From Muscardinus avellanarius (taxonomy: Eukaryota; Chordata; Mammalia; Rodentia; Gliridae), in contig OY726558.1 of the NCBI GenBank assembly GCA_963383645.1, positions 179,395,134 through 179,459,133 on the forward strand: 64,000 bases of DNA, read 5' to 3'. Shown piece by piece: positions 1 through 9,985 of the stretch. Made by a program: the position numbers and the translations under genes. Below the pieces are notes generated by a model. The model was not told the origin of the DNA and ran no database searches. It saw only the letters and a program-made list of their open reading frames with translations. The number at the start of each line of letters is the position of its first letter. Position 1 is the first letter of the stretch.

Positions 1-106
1 ATTTGAAAAGGTCTCACTAAATTGCTGAGAGTGGCCTCGAACCTACAATCCTCCCATCTCACTTTCCAAGCATTGGGATAAGAGGGATGTGCCACCAAGT
101 CCAGCT
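1..106 (-). mobile_element. B1-dID-like SINE, cut by window edge
   Basis: The left (B1-like) part of the window's common SINE in reverse orientation: 'ggtctcactaaattgctgag' at the left and a diverged 'gtgccaccaagtccagct' head at the right. The rest lies outside the window. It is an old, diverged copy. Confidence 0.8.
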
Positions 107-346
107 AAATATATGACACTTTAAAAGGAAGAGTTCAAGCTTTGATATTTTAATAAGGCTTTACAAATTTATGTGCATTTAATGCCCTATGAGTTATGCC
201 ATACTTTTGCATATTTTGAATAACTTGCTTTTTGATGTTCTTATTATTTATTTTGCATTGGAGTTGCTACAGTAAATGATTACTATAAAATTTAGTTTTA
301 TGGCTTTTTTGATAAGGCTATCTCCAAATTACAGCATGTCTAGGAC

Positions 347-610
347 TTGTTGGATCATAATTTAACTTTCACAGTGAAGAGACAACGTATTAGTCCTATC
401 TTGGCAGATTTATATTGGCTTCCTGTTTCAACTAGAATTATCTACACACTATTAATTCTAAAGGATTTTCTTCTTCTTTTAGTGATTAAATGCACTAACA
501 TCACCATATCTTTTAGGGTGTCCAGAGAAAAATATCATCTTTGCAACTTTACTCTTCTGATCGATGTTTTTGCAAATTATGCTGCTATCATCTGGAAAAT
601 GTATGCCTCG
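347..610 (+). mobile_element. Fossil CR1/L2-type LINE, C-terminal end of reverse transcriptase ORF
   Basis: An open frame of 109 codons (347-676) contains LADLYWLPVSTRIIYTLLIL. This resembles the 'L..LHWLPV..RI.YK.LLL' signature near the C-terminus of CR1/L2-type LINE reverse transcriptases. About 50 codons later the same frame reads FANYAAIIWKM, in the place of the usual 'F..AAP.LWN.LP' end motif. Order and spacing of the two motifs agree with the family. The element must be very old, yet no stop or frameshift separates the motifs. The exact family (L2, L3/CR1 or another) cannot be settled by eye, and a chance ORF is the alternative. Confidence 0.55.
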
Positions 611-675
611 GAGGCTTCTGCACCACCATGCTCTCTGTTTACTTTAGAAGTATCATTTTCTTTATATAAAAACTA

Positions 676-827
676 AAAGTTATTGGTCATTTTATTTTAA
701 ATTCTATTTTCCATTACTCATAGGTATACTTGCTTTTATCTATATATTATATTGAATTTTTATTCTGGCTTAAATGTGTTAATCAATTGTCCCATAACTC
801 TCATTTAAATCATATTCATATTATTTT

Positions 828-924
<97 letters not shown>

Positions 925-1690
925 CTTATTCTATAGCAAATAATATAGTTTAAATACCAGTCACATGGAGCTAAGGGAAGCACAATCCTTTTGAGCTCAC
1001 AAAACTCTTTACATGTTCAGATGTGTTGAAAACAGAGTGAAACAGTGATTATTGCCTTCTTATCCAGTTATGGTCATATTGACTTAGGTTGTACTAGAGT
1101 GATTGATTACCACATTTTTCTTTTTTGTTTTGCTATTCCGGATTATTCATTAGCTTCACTTACCTTCCTTTGAGCCCATTTGAATATACATTTAGAAGGC
1201 TAGATAGAAAAGCATGATTATACCTTAGGATAATGATTTACCCCCATGCTATAAATCATTGTAATTATATCCTGCACAGTATAAACCTCAGATCAGTCTT
1301 TTTCTTTCACTTGACTCATGTTATTAAAATACTTACTTTTCTTTATTTAATGATGGGAAAGTATAAATAGTGAGTTGTCTGGCTTTCCTTGAGAAGTTAC
1401 TAATGGAAAATAGACAAGTAAAACAAAGGAAAGTGGCTCACAATGAAGGTTATCAAGGGTCCAGACTTTAGTAGATAAAAAGGCAAGTTAATTGAATTCA
1501 TTTTCTCTATTTATAATGAAAAAATGTCTACTTTCTTCCATGATTATGATACATATAAAGGTTGTAATATATATCCAGAAGCACCACCAACTAGAAAATG
1601 AACTCAGTATTTTGTTATCAAATTTACTCAAGGTTTTACCCATTTTGGGATACCAGGTAGATAAACTTTGACAGAGCATTTGCTTTTATG
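676..1690. other. AT-rich unique stretch
   Basis: Apart from the compound microsatellite at 831-922, I see no recognisable repeat, gene or exon here. Confidence 0.5.
831..922. repeat. Three-phase compound microsatellite (AT)n(AG)n(TG)n
   Basis: A pure TA run passes without interruption into an AG run of about 14 units and then a TG run of about 17 units. The two junctions are sharp. Confidence 0.97.
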
Positions 1691-1777
1691 GCTCTCTCTC
1701 TCTCTCTCTCCATATATATATGGAGATACACACATATATACACATATATACTTATATGTGTGTGTATATATGTGGTT

Positions 1778-1832
<55 letters not shown>

Positions 1833-1872
1833 CATATGTATACCATGATGTTTTAAAGTATATATACATGGC
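1689..1872. repeat. Complex CT / AT / GT microsatellite
   Basis: A CT run (about 1691-1711) is followed by mixed TA/CA/TG blocks and a long pure TA run (about 1783-1826). Short ORFs of repeated Tyr-Ile or Leu-Ser on both strands are artefacts of the repeat. Confidence 0.95.
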
Positions 1873-1874
1873 AG

Positions 1875-2340
1875 AATGGTTAAACTTAGCTAATTAACAG
1901 ATGCATTTCCTCAAATAGTTATCATATTGTGATGAGAATATTTAGTGCTATTATTTACCTAAGTAAGAAAGTACTTCATTTTCCTTTGTATCTAGGCAGA
2001 GTGAGGTGACAATTTTGTATCTTTATTTTTTATTTTGTTATTTTCTTTTAATTGTTCTTTTTCTTTTTGCTCCTGTCTCAGTTTGACTTGGGTGGCAGCA
2101 GCTCATTCTAGAGTTATCTTTCCGATATATTGAACATAGAGCCTGTGATAGAATACTGATCTATCTCAACCAACATCAGCAGAAAAATTAGTGTTGTTTC
2201 AGTAGATATCTCTTGCTATTCTCTCTCATTAATCCCCGTTGTGCAAAAAAGAAGACTGTGCTTCAGAGTTTATTGAGGTTTGGGGAAAGCATAAAGATAT
2301 TACAATAGATAGAAAAAAATCAGTAATATCAGCTTTGGCT
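1875..2340. other. Unique AT-rich stretch
   Basis: No repeat or coding signal recognised. Confidence 0.45.
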
Positions 2341-2344
2341 TTAT

Positions 2345-2558
2345 GTTTTTTTTGTGTGAGAGTGTATGTGGTAGCAGGGACAGTCAGCTCTGAACTACAC
2401 CTCCAGCCCTATTTTATTTTATTTTATTATTTGGAAACAGGGTCTCACTAAGTGTCAGAGAGCCTTGATAATTTACTGAGGCCTACCATGAACCTGTCAT
2501 CTTCCTAACTCAGCCTCTTAAGTAGTGGGATTATAGGCATACATGCACATGCCTGGCT
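2345..2558 (-). mobile_element. B1-dID-like SINE, full length, old
   Basis: Reverse-oriented copy: T-run, degenerate ID-type part ('agctctgaactacacctcca'), A/T linker, 'ggaaacagggtctcactaag', then the B1 head ending 'gcctggct'. Diverged at many positions. Confidence 0.85.
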
Positions 2559-2654
2559 AGTAATCATTTATTTAAAAAAACTTTATAGTCTAAATAATTT
2601 GAATCCTTAAAGTCAATGTATCATTGTCCTGAATACAAACTTTGCATTTTGTCT

Positions 2655-2796
2655 TAAGGAGGATCCCGGTTCTTGGCCAGCCTCAGCTACTTAGTGAGAC
2701 CCTCCGCAACTTAGTAAAACCCTGTTTCAAAATAAAGAATAAAAAACAGGGCTGGGGGTGTAGCTCAGAGGTAGAATGCCCCTGAGTTCAAACCCA

Positions 2797-2843
<47 letters not shown>
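2655..2843 (+). mobile_element. B1-dID-like SINE, 5' truncated, with (AC)n tail
   Basis: It starts inside the B1 part ('ggccagcctcagctactta') and has a complete linker and right part ('gctgggggtgtagctcagag'). The right part keeps recognisable A-box and B-box motifs of a tRNA-type promoter. The normal A-rich tail is replaced by a pure (AC)n run (2800-2843). Confidence 0.9.
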
Positions 2844-2844
<1 letters not shown>

Positions 2845-2845
<1 letters not shown>

Positions 2846-3800
2846 TCTATAATGAGGTAATCATTAGTAAGCTATTTTTAAAGGAATTATTTTTGTCTCA
2901 TTATCATGAAATTCAAATAGTTGATGTAAAATTAAAATCAAAATAGTCAATATAGAATATATTATTTCACAGTGAAAATTATTAATTTATGTTATGTAGT
3001 GAACTACACTACCAATTCTCTTGTATGGATATTATAATACTCATACTTAAAGAATGAAACACAGGAATTAGAATAAAGACTGTGGAGAAGATGAGAGATA
3101 TGGCAAATATCCCAATTACCAAATTATAATGAGCCGTTCTTGCTCTTCAGAGAAACCTTTCCATCTCTGAGGCAAGTATGTCCAACTTGTTAAGGAAATT
3201 TAACAATGCTGCATAAGATAGTTACTTTTATTTTAAGAGGAAGATACTTTCATTTATTTCTCACAATTCACAATTATTTTCAGACACAAACAATCAAAGA
3301 AGAGTAGTTATGATAGAGGGTTTAAAATCGTGGTCTGGGATTACATATTATTTTGATATCTGGTAAAATGGGGAGGGTCTCAAGTATCCTCACAAGTTTT
3401 CCTTAAGTGGCTCACAAGGATGAGGTCTTCTAGCTGAACAATACTCCTTACTAACAGGGATAGGCAAATATTTTGCTTCTCCTTGAGTAGAGATTTTCAT
3501 TTCTCTTCCATCCCATGGCTTATACAAACTAATTACATATTTCCCCAACAGTTACAAGACATCCTTCTGATTGTAAACTAGAAAACCACTGGTTATCTTT
3601 AATTCCTGAGGGCCACCCCATGTGTCCCTGCATTATGTGTATGGTTCTCCTTCCCTGAATTATATGTGACTTAAAACTGTGGTCAATATGGTCAATATCT
3701 ATCTGATCCATTCCAAGTTTCAAATTTTGAGTCATCCCCATAACCTGGAGTGAAAATCCCACCTTCATAAACAGGGTGAAGAGGAGATGATTAAAACACT
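2845..3800. other. Unique stretch
   Basis: Mixed-composition DNA with no recognised repeat. The 79-codon minus-strand frame at 3529-3768 has no recognisable domain. Confidence 0.4.
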
Positions 3801-3806
3801 ATTCAA

Positions 3807-3935
3807 GCTGGATATGGTGGCACACACTTGTAATCCCAGAATTTGGGAGGCGGAGACCAGAGGATAGCGGATCTTAGACAACTTCAGCCACTTTGTGAAG
3901 CCCTTTGCAAGACCCTGTTTTAAAATAAAAAAAAT

Positions 3936-3972
<37 letters not shown>

Positions 3973-3985
3973 ATTTATATATATA

Positions 3986-4046
<61 letters not shown>

Positions 4047-4116
4047 GTATAGAGTTGAGGGTGTAGCTTGGAGCTAGAATGTCCCTAGGTTCAATATCCA
4101 ATACTAAAAAAAAAGC
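3807..4116 (+). mobile_element. B1-dID-like SINE with a microsatellite expanded inside its linker
   Basis: Full-length copy bounded by the 8-bp target duplication 'ctattcaa' (3799-3806 and 4117-4124). The A-rich linker between the B1 part and the ID part has expanded into about 105 bp of (AT)n/(GT)n (about 3936-4042), so the element is roughly 310 bp instead of about 220. Confidence 0.92.
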
Positions 4117-4129
4117 CTATTCAATAAGA

Positions 4130-4495
4130 CATCCAAAAATGTCAAATTAAGAACACAAATAAAAATTTTTGGTAAATTTTGATTTTTTACAAAGACAAAG
4201 GGACATTATTTTAGGGTATAACAGCATAAGTTTATGGTTTGGGGCACTAGGCATATATTCTCACTCTAGTGAATTTACCAATTTGCCTGCACTATCTAAA
4301 TATTGTATTTTTTCTAATCCTGTACTTAATGATGGACAATGATAACAAAAGTAGAATGAGAAATATATGTATTTATAGTTTTGAATAATTATCCCAAATG
4401 GAATAATTTATGTATCCCCCCCCTCCTTAACAATGGCCCTTCAGGGGGACTACATAGCCTTGATTTATTAAACCATTAGAAAAAAATGAAAATAA
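4130..4495. other. Unique AT-rich stretch
   Basis: No recognisable feature. Confidence 0.4.
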
Positions 4496-4497
4496 AA

Positions 4498-4729
4498 GCT
4501 GGATGTGGTGTTGCACATTGTAATCCCAGCATTTGGGATGCTGAACAGGAAGACTGTGGTTTGTGGACAGCCTTACCTACTTAGTGAAGCCCTCCACAAC
4601 TCAGTGAGACACTTTTTCAAAATGAAGAATAAAAAATAGGGCTGGGGTTATACCTCAAAGGCAGAATCCCTCTCGGTTTCATCCCAGTACTACCAAAAAT
4701 TAAAAAAATTAAAAATAAATAAAAACAAG
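4498..4729 (+). mobile_element. B1-dID-like SINE, old
   Basis: Full structure: 'gctggatgtggtgttgcaca' head, 'ctacttagtgaagccctcca', linker, 'gggctggggttatacctcaa' right part and an A-rich tail. Confidence 0.9.
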
Positions 4730-4734
4730 TATAT

Positions 4735-5200
4735 CACAAGTAAGGTTAAGTGGCCAACAAAGGAAATATGCTCAGACCCTTATTCATCAAAAAAATAAAA
4801 ACTGGGGAACACCACAACCCACATACAAAAATACTTTAAAGATTGACTGCTGGTGGGAGGATTTTTTTTTCTCTCCAAAATCTTTGTAAGCCATTCTTGC
4901 TATAATGACTGAAATTGAAAATATTTATTATCTATTATTCAACGATTTTATTGTCAGAACAACAAAATACATTTATAAGAATGTTTGTAGAAAATAACAC
5001 TGTAATAGGAAAAAAGCTTGTTTCAATTTAGACTTTGAATAGCAAATTAAATAAATAAATTTAATACTGAATAGTAGAACATTTATGAAACAACAAATAC
5101 GTGGTTTAACTAGAATGGCAAAAAAAAAATACATGGAAGAAAATCACAAGCATAATGGTCAAAAATAGATTCATAGCAGACAGTTTATACCAACTTATTC
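4735..5200. other. Unique AT-rich stretch
   Basis: No recognised repeat or gene. Confidence 0.4.
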
Positions 5201-5202
5201 CA

Positions 5203-5415
5203 TTTTGGGGGGGGGGGAGGTACTGAGAATGAAACCCAGGGACATTCTGCCTCTGAGCTACACCCCCAGCTCTATTTTTAATTCTTTATTTTGAAACAGT
5301 ATCTCACTGAGTTGCAGGCCCTCACTAAGTAGCGGAGGCTGGCCTTGAAACAGGGATTCTCATGTCTCATTCTCCCGAGTACTGAGATTACAAGCATGTG
5401 ACACCATGCACAGCT
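5203..5415 (-). mobile_element. B1-dID-like SINE, old
   Basis: Reverse copy. The tail end is a G/T run (12 consecutive G at 5207-5218), followed by 'ctgagctacacccccagctc', linker and B1 head ending 'caccatgcacagct'. Confidence 0.9.
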
Positions 5416-5734
5416 TTTCAGTTTTTATAACAGTCCAACATAATTTTAATGTTATAATGTGGAACAGCGGTTATAAGAAGAGGACTGATTAGCAGTTGAG
5501 AGTTTCTGATGGAGACTATGAGGTAGCTCATCTCCTGTGAGTTCATGGTAATTCACCAAATTGTACATTTGTGGTATTTCTGCATTTTCCTAAATTTGTA
5601 GGACCCATGCCAATAAAGTGAATAAAAACTAATAAAGTTAGTAAGATGAGAAATAAATGTATCATATGTCAAAAGACTACAGACTTGTAATTAACGAAGC
5701 ACAGTTTTGAAACACAATGCCTTGTTTTAGATCA

Positions 5735-5880
5735 AAGTTTTATTATTTACTATTTGGATAATCATGAACAATTTATATCCTTACCCCTTCAATTCTCTTT
5801 CTCCATTCATAAAATGAAAATAACATAAACTCTACCTATTGGAAGATTAAACGAGTTAATATATGTGTGCTATAGTTTGA
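5735..5880 (+). repeat. MIR-like ancient SINE remnant
   Basis: The order 'tttggataatcatgaacaat', 'cattcataaaatgaaaataa' and 'gattaaacgagttaatat' follows the MIR 3' half (motifs resembling 'tctgtaaaatgggg' and 'gattaaatgagttaat'). Heavily diverged, as expected for MIR. Confidence 0.6.
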
Positions 5881-5913
5881 ATGTTAGTGTTTTGTCATAT
5901 TCTGTTTATTTCT

Positions 5914-5915
5914 TT

Positions 5916-5960
<45 letters not shown>

Positions 5961-6141
5961 TAGTACTGGAGTTCCTGGAAATCCTTCTACCTCCGGGCTA
6001 CACTCCCAGATCTATTTTTATACTTTTTTTGTTTGGAAACAGGGTCTCTTAAATCAGCGTGGCTGGCTTTGAACATACGGGATCCTCCTGTCTCCACCTC
6101 CCAAGTGCAGGGATTACAAGTGTGCGCTACCATGCCCAGAG
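5914..6141 (-). mobile_element. B1-dID-like SINE, young subfamily, (TTTA)n tail
   Basis: Reverse copy with the young signature: 'actggagttcctggaaatcc' in place of the ID-type B-box region, and 'ctcttaaatcagcgtggctg', the shortened B1 right edge. The tail is an expanded (TTTA)n run at 5914-5957. Its head faces the next SINE. Confidence 0.92.
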
Positions 6142-6169
6142 TCTTAATTGTTTTTAAAAGTCATATACA

Positions 6170-6373
6170 ACCAGGCGTGGTGGTGCACCCTTATAATCCC
6201 CGCGCTTGGGAGGCAGAGACAGGAGGATCGCGCTGGTAGGAAGCCAGCCCTGCTGGTTTAAGAGACCCTGTTTCAAAAAAAAAAAAAAAAAAAGTATAAA
6301 ATAGGTCTGGAAGTGTAGCCCGGAGGTAGAAGGGCTTCCAGTACCACCAAAATACATACATACATAAATAAAT
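6170..6373 (+). mobile_element. B1-dID-like SINE, young subfamily
   Basis: Complete copy with a perfect 10-bp target duplication 'gtcatataca' (6160-6169 and 6374-6383). It has CpG-bearing 'gcgtggtggtgcac' and 'ccgcgcttgggaggc' segments and the shortened 'ctgctggtttaagagaccct'. It lies about 30 bp head-to-head from the preceding SINE. Confidence 0.95.
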
Positions 6374-6442
6374 GTCATATACATGTTCTTTCATTTGTGA
6401 TTTCCACTTTTAATAATAGTTTAATTCATATCTATGTCTAAC

Positions 6443-6545
6443 TTTTTTTTCTTTTTTTTTCTTTCTTTTTTTTTTTTTTTCAGTACTGGAGATGCAACCC
6501 AGGGGCATTCTACCTCCGAGCTACACCCCCAGCCCAATTTTTTAA
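6443..6545 (-). mobile_element. B1-dID-like SINE, right (ID) part only
   Basis: A long T-rich tail, then 'cagtactggagatgcaaccc' and 'ctacctccgagctacacccc'. The B1 half is absent and the sequence passes straight into an L1-like fragment. Confidence 0.85.
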
Positions 6546-6660
6546 TTCTTTTTCTTATTTTTTTTATTGGTGCATTATATTTATACATCATAATGGGGTA
6601 AAAAACTTGTGTAGGCATAAATGCACACATCACCCAGCCAGCCCCCACCCAAAATAGAGT
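6546..6660 (-). mobile_element. Short L1 3'-end-like fragment
   Basis: T-rich start, then 'ttattggtgcattatattta' and 'catcataatggggt'. Similar short segments occur at 20035-20135 and 36858-36925. All begin with poly-T on the plus strand, as expected for 5'-truncated retrotransposed 3' ends on the minus strand. Assignment to L1 is an inference. Confidence 0.5.
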
Positions 6661-6664
6661 ACGA

Positions 6665-7610
6665 CAGTTTATAAAGCTTTGGAAAGATGCCTGTCACATT
6701 TAAAGCTCTAATTAATTATATGTCACCATGCTTCTGTTTATCAAGACTCAGCTCTAATGATGGGAAATTTATTGAGGTAGCTCTTATAAAGAGGGTTATT
6801 GGTTTAGATATCTTCTCCACAAGAAATTTTGGGAAAATAAACAATGGAAGCTGTAGCAAAGGCTGTTGCCCATGGCATTAGCAACTTTAGGAAATAAAGC
6901 CCAGGCAGATGCTTCTGAGCTTTTATCGGCGAGAAAATAAAAATTGAATACATTTTTAAAGAATGTAGACATCATAGTGGCCATTTGATTCATCTAATCA
7001 AGCAGCCCTCTTTAGAATGTCAAATCAAGTCAACTTTTGCATGTATATGCCCTTTATGATAGTGTAGGGTCCCACAATTATTTAAAAGCTCTGCTGTTGC
7101 CATCTTGAACTTCTTAATAATTTTTAGACAAAAACATTTTGTATCTTCATTTAGCCCAAGGCCCTGAAAATTATAGGGATAGTGCTAGTCAGGAGTGTTC
7201 TTTCAAGTGCCATATCCCTGTCATATTTGCTAATGTGTTTGAAGGCAGAGGTAGAGAATGGGGTCAAGAGTCCACAGTTAGATGAAAAATGAGGTTGAGA
7301 TTTCTACCTATTCAGCTGATTACTCATCATCCCTAGCACCAGAACATTCAGAGTCACAGAATTTATAAAAAGCATAAATACTTTTGAATGCATAAATTCT
7401 ATAAATTCTACCATAATTATTAATCTAAGAATAAAGTGTGATGTATCAATATCTTCAAATAATTCATATATTATTAAAATGTAGAACAAAGAATATTTGA
7501 TAGAATTTATCATGTAACACATACATGGAAAAAACCTGTACAGTAAGTATTTCTATTATTATTGAGGATGTCTATAAATTCTTTAATGGGTTGAAAAGTC
7601 AGTGAGAGTT
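6665..7610. other. Mostly unique; possible old transposon remnant near 7080-7190
   Basis: The segment with 'cttcttaataatttttagac' and 'ggccctgaaaattatagg' has the feel of an old mammalian interspersed repeat, but I cannot name the family. The rest shows nothing recognisable. Confidence 0.3.
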
Positions 7611-7612
7611 TA

Positions 7613-7619
7613 TGTGTGT

Positions 7620-7660
<41 letters not shown>
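7613..7660. repeat. (GT)n microsatellite
   Basis: About 24 GT units with one TAT interruption. Confidence 0.95.
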
Positions 7661-7664
7661 GTTG

Positions 7665-8287
7665 CATCTAAGTGAGATGGATGTACACTTACAGGACATG
7701 TTGAATGGAATGTCTCAAAAAAACATTAAAATTTTGACAACAGCAAAAATTCCACATGCAACACAAAGATGTTTCCATATAATAGGATCAAAATAAGCCT
7801 GCAATTTTATGTTCATTTTCGTTGCTATAGTGACATCAATTATATTTAGCCTCAGCTAAAGTTAAGAGATGAAAAATAAAATTCTTGCTGAAATTTAAAA
7901 AGTAAAATGATCAGGTACTTAGAAAAATAGTAACAATGATGAAGAGAGTATTATGACTAATAGTTGATTAAAATCCCAAAATTAATGTCTTTTATTGGTT
8001 CAGTAGGGTTAGAAATCATCTTCATCATCTAAAGCACATTGGTTTTTAATTTTGAGATATATTTTTAAAATTTTTTTAAATTATTTTGCACCTTTTATTT
8101 GAGTAAAAGTTTGAAACTCAAGAAACAGGTGCAAGTTTACAACACAACACAAGCAATAAAAGGGACAAGATTAGACAGATGATGAGATATAAACACACAC
8201 ACACATATATACATATATATATACTTATATTTATAAAATATTCAAAATTTTTATTTTATTTATAAAATATTCAAAATATTATTTACT
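7665..8287. other. Unique AT-rich stretch
   Basis: Only a short CA/TA run at 8192-8225 stands out. Confidence 0.4.
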
Positions 8288-8602
8288 GTAATGAGGAGGT
8301 AGAAAAGGAGTAGACAGGTAGGGAAGAGGCCTCAGTAGATAAGCTTAATTTCCTGAGGGGCAACGAATACTAATTAACTTCCAAGGCTCCTAAAAATAGA
8401 CTAGCTCTTCCAAGGTTCAGAGATAAGAATGACCAAAGCTTCACAGCACCATCTGTTTACTAATCAAGGAACCCAGGAGACATCTCTGGAGCAAGCCTGA
8501 CACCTCTACTGAAAGAAGGAGACCCCTCAAGGACATGCAAATACCCTACGCAAATTTTAAGAACTGCCTCCCAGACTCCAAGTAACAGAGGACATATAGA
8601 GA

Positions 8603-8610
8603 TATATAAA
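8603..8610 (+). promoter_or_regulatory. TATA box of the solo LTR
   Basis: 'tatataaa' about 310 bp inside the LTR and about 500 bp upstream of its polyadenylation signal. The distance is stretched by the tandem repeat between them. Confidence 0.6.
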
Positions 8611-8683
8611 CCCCTAGACCAGTCACCAGGATAGTTACCCACTCTGGGAACCCCTCCCTGTTGGAGAGCTTTTCTCTCTCTCA

Positions 8684-8958
8684 CAGATCACGTTGGCTTT
8701 GAGAGAAAGTGGGGTGCAATTGAAGGCACTGGGCCCGGGATACACTCAGATAGTGACCTGAAGGGCTACACTGGACATCAAGGCTGACCAGGGCCCCTAG
8801 GGTAGACCTGCACTTTTCTGGCAGATCGCATGGACTTTGGGAGAAAGCAGCTTGCAATTGAAGGCATTTGGCTTGGGCTACCCTCAAGTATTGTCCTGAA
8901 GGCAGCTGCTGGGCACCAGAGTCCTGACAGCCCTTAGGGGTGTTCTGCCACTTTTCCC
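8684..8958 (+). repeat. Diverged 138-bp tandem duplication inside the solo LTR
   Basis: Unit 1 starts at 8684 ('cagatcacgttggctttgag') and unit 2 at 8822 ('cagatcgcatggactttggg'). Both contain 'gcaattgaaggca' and a 'cctgaagg' segment in the same order. The units are clearly diverged, so the duplication is old relative to the insertion. Confidence 0.85.
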
Positions 8959-9046
8959 TATTCCCTGCTGCTTCCAATTAACTTCTCCCTCCCCTTCCTG
9001 CCATCTGTGTGTGTCATTCTTCACTCACTGCAGACAAGAATGTGGT

Positions 9047-9128
9047 AAGGAAACGCCATGTTCCTTCTCAAGAAACCCGATTTCATTTTAAGGAAACACC
9101 GTGTTTCTTCTCAATAAACCTCATTTCA
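9047..9128 (+). repeat. 43-bp tandem duplication at the LTR 3' edge
   Basis: Unit 1 (9047-9089) and unit 2 (9090-9128) both run 'aaggaaac.cc.tgtt.cttctcaa.aaacc...'. The polyadenylation signal exists only in unit 2, where the sequence is 'caataaac'; unit 1 has 'caagaaac'. Confidence 0.85.
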
Positions 9129-9218
9129 GTAATAGTAGTACATAAAATTCTGAAGTGATCATTTGTAATATTCAAAGAAAATTTACCTAAATTGCTTCTA
9201 AATAAACTGTCTCACATA

Positions 9219-9222
<4 letters not shown>

Positions 9223-9263
<41 letters not shown>

Positions 9264-9452
9264 TGCTGAAGATTTAGTCCAGGAACATTCTACTTCCAAG
9301 CTAAGACCCATCTCTCTATTTTTTGTTTAGAAGCAGTCTTACTAGGTTGCTGAGAGTATTGGTAGGTTGCTGAGGCTGGTCTCAACCCTATAATCCTCCT
9401 CTCTCAGTCTCTCAAGTACTGGGATTACAGGCATGTGCCACTACACCTGGCC
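9223..9452 (-). mobile_element. B1-dID-like SINE with (GT)n tail
   Basis: Reverse copy. A pure (GT)n run (9223-9261) takes the place of the tail, then a diverged ID part and the B1 part ending 'gtgccactacacctggcc'. A short internal repeat 'taggttgctgag' occurs twice (9344 and 9363). Confidence 0.88.
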
Positions 9453-9454
9453 TC

Positions 9455-9985
9455 AACTTCACTTTTGTCCAAAGCAAAGAGCCCTACCTTTAAGCTTAGC
9501 TCTTCTGGCCAAGGCTTCAAGATATACTAATCTAGAAAGATGATTTACAAATAAATTATGTGAGGGTTCTAGATAAGTGCATGGTGGATCTAATTTTGAG
9601 ATAGTTTTTGATAAAGGTTTTCAAATTTAGAGTAACTATATATAATACATTTCACAGTCTTGTTATTGTTTCCGCCCCATTTCTAAATCCCTGTGTTGTT
9701 CTTTGCTGATTAGTATGCACCTGTTTCATTTCCTTTTGATTAGACCATGTCTAAATGGTTCATCTCCTGACTGTCTTCCCTAGAGACCTGAATGACTGAT
9801 GTATTTACCTGGCTATCTTCTACCTCTATGTTTTTGCCTTGTTCCCCAAGAAACCTGTGGGTGGGGTCTGCTACTTGATTGTTGTCTTTCAACTTAAAAC
9901 CTGCCTGAGCTTCTCCTGGATGAGCTTCACTAATGTGATTTGCTCAGTCAAAGCTTAATATAGAACTATAATTTTCATACCATTT
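9455..9985. other. Unique stretch
   Basis: No repeat family or exon recognised. Confidence 0.4.

Larger units (their letters stand above)
8292..9128 (+). mobile_element. Solo LTR of a class-I-type endogenous retrovirus
   Basis: An 837-bp block starts TG and ends CA and is flanked by the 4-bp direct repeat 'gtaa' (8288-8291 and 9129-9132), the target size used by gammaretrovirus-like elements. A TATA box 'tatataaa' lies at 8603-8610 and a polyadenylation signal 'aataaa' at 9113-9118. No internal retroviral sequence is attached, so this is a solo LTR left by recombination. It holds two internal tandem duplications, listed separately. It is clearly less AT-rich than its surroundings. The family name is unknown to me. 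The minus-strand frames across it (8460-8977) are by-products. Confidence 0.85.

Noticed and set aside
1628..1897. Several open frames of repeated Tyr-Ile and Thr-His across 1628-1897, 3874-4101 and similar sites
   Set aside because: They are microsatellites read in frame; both strands give them and there is no other coding evidence.
2755..2800. tRNA-gene-like sequence with A and B boxes
   Set aside because: It is the ID-type right part of a SINE; there is no cloverleaf and the same phrase recurs in dozens of copies.
8681..8977. 98-codon minus-strand frame with an internal peptide repeat
   Set aside because: The repetition comes from the 138-bp tandem duplication of a solo LTR; the frame is opposite to the LTR sense and has no domain.
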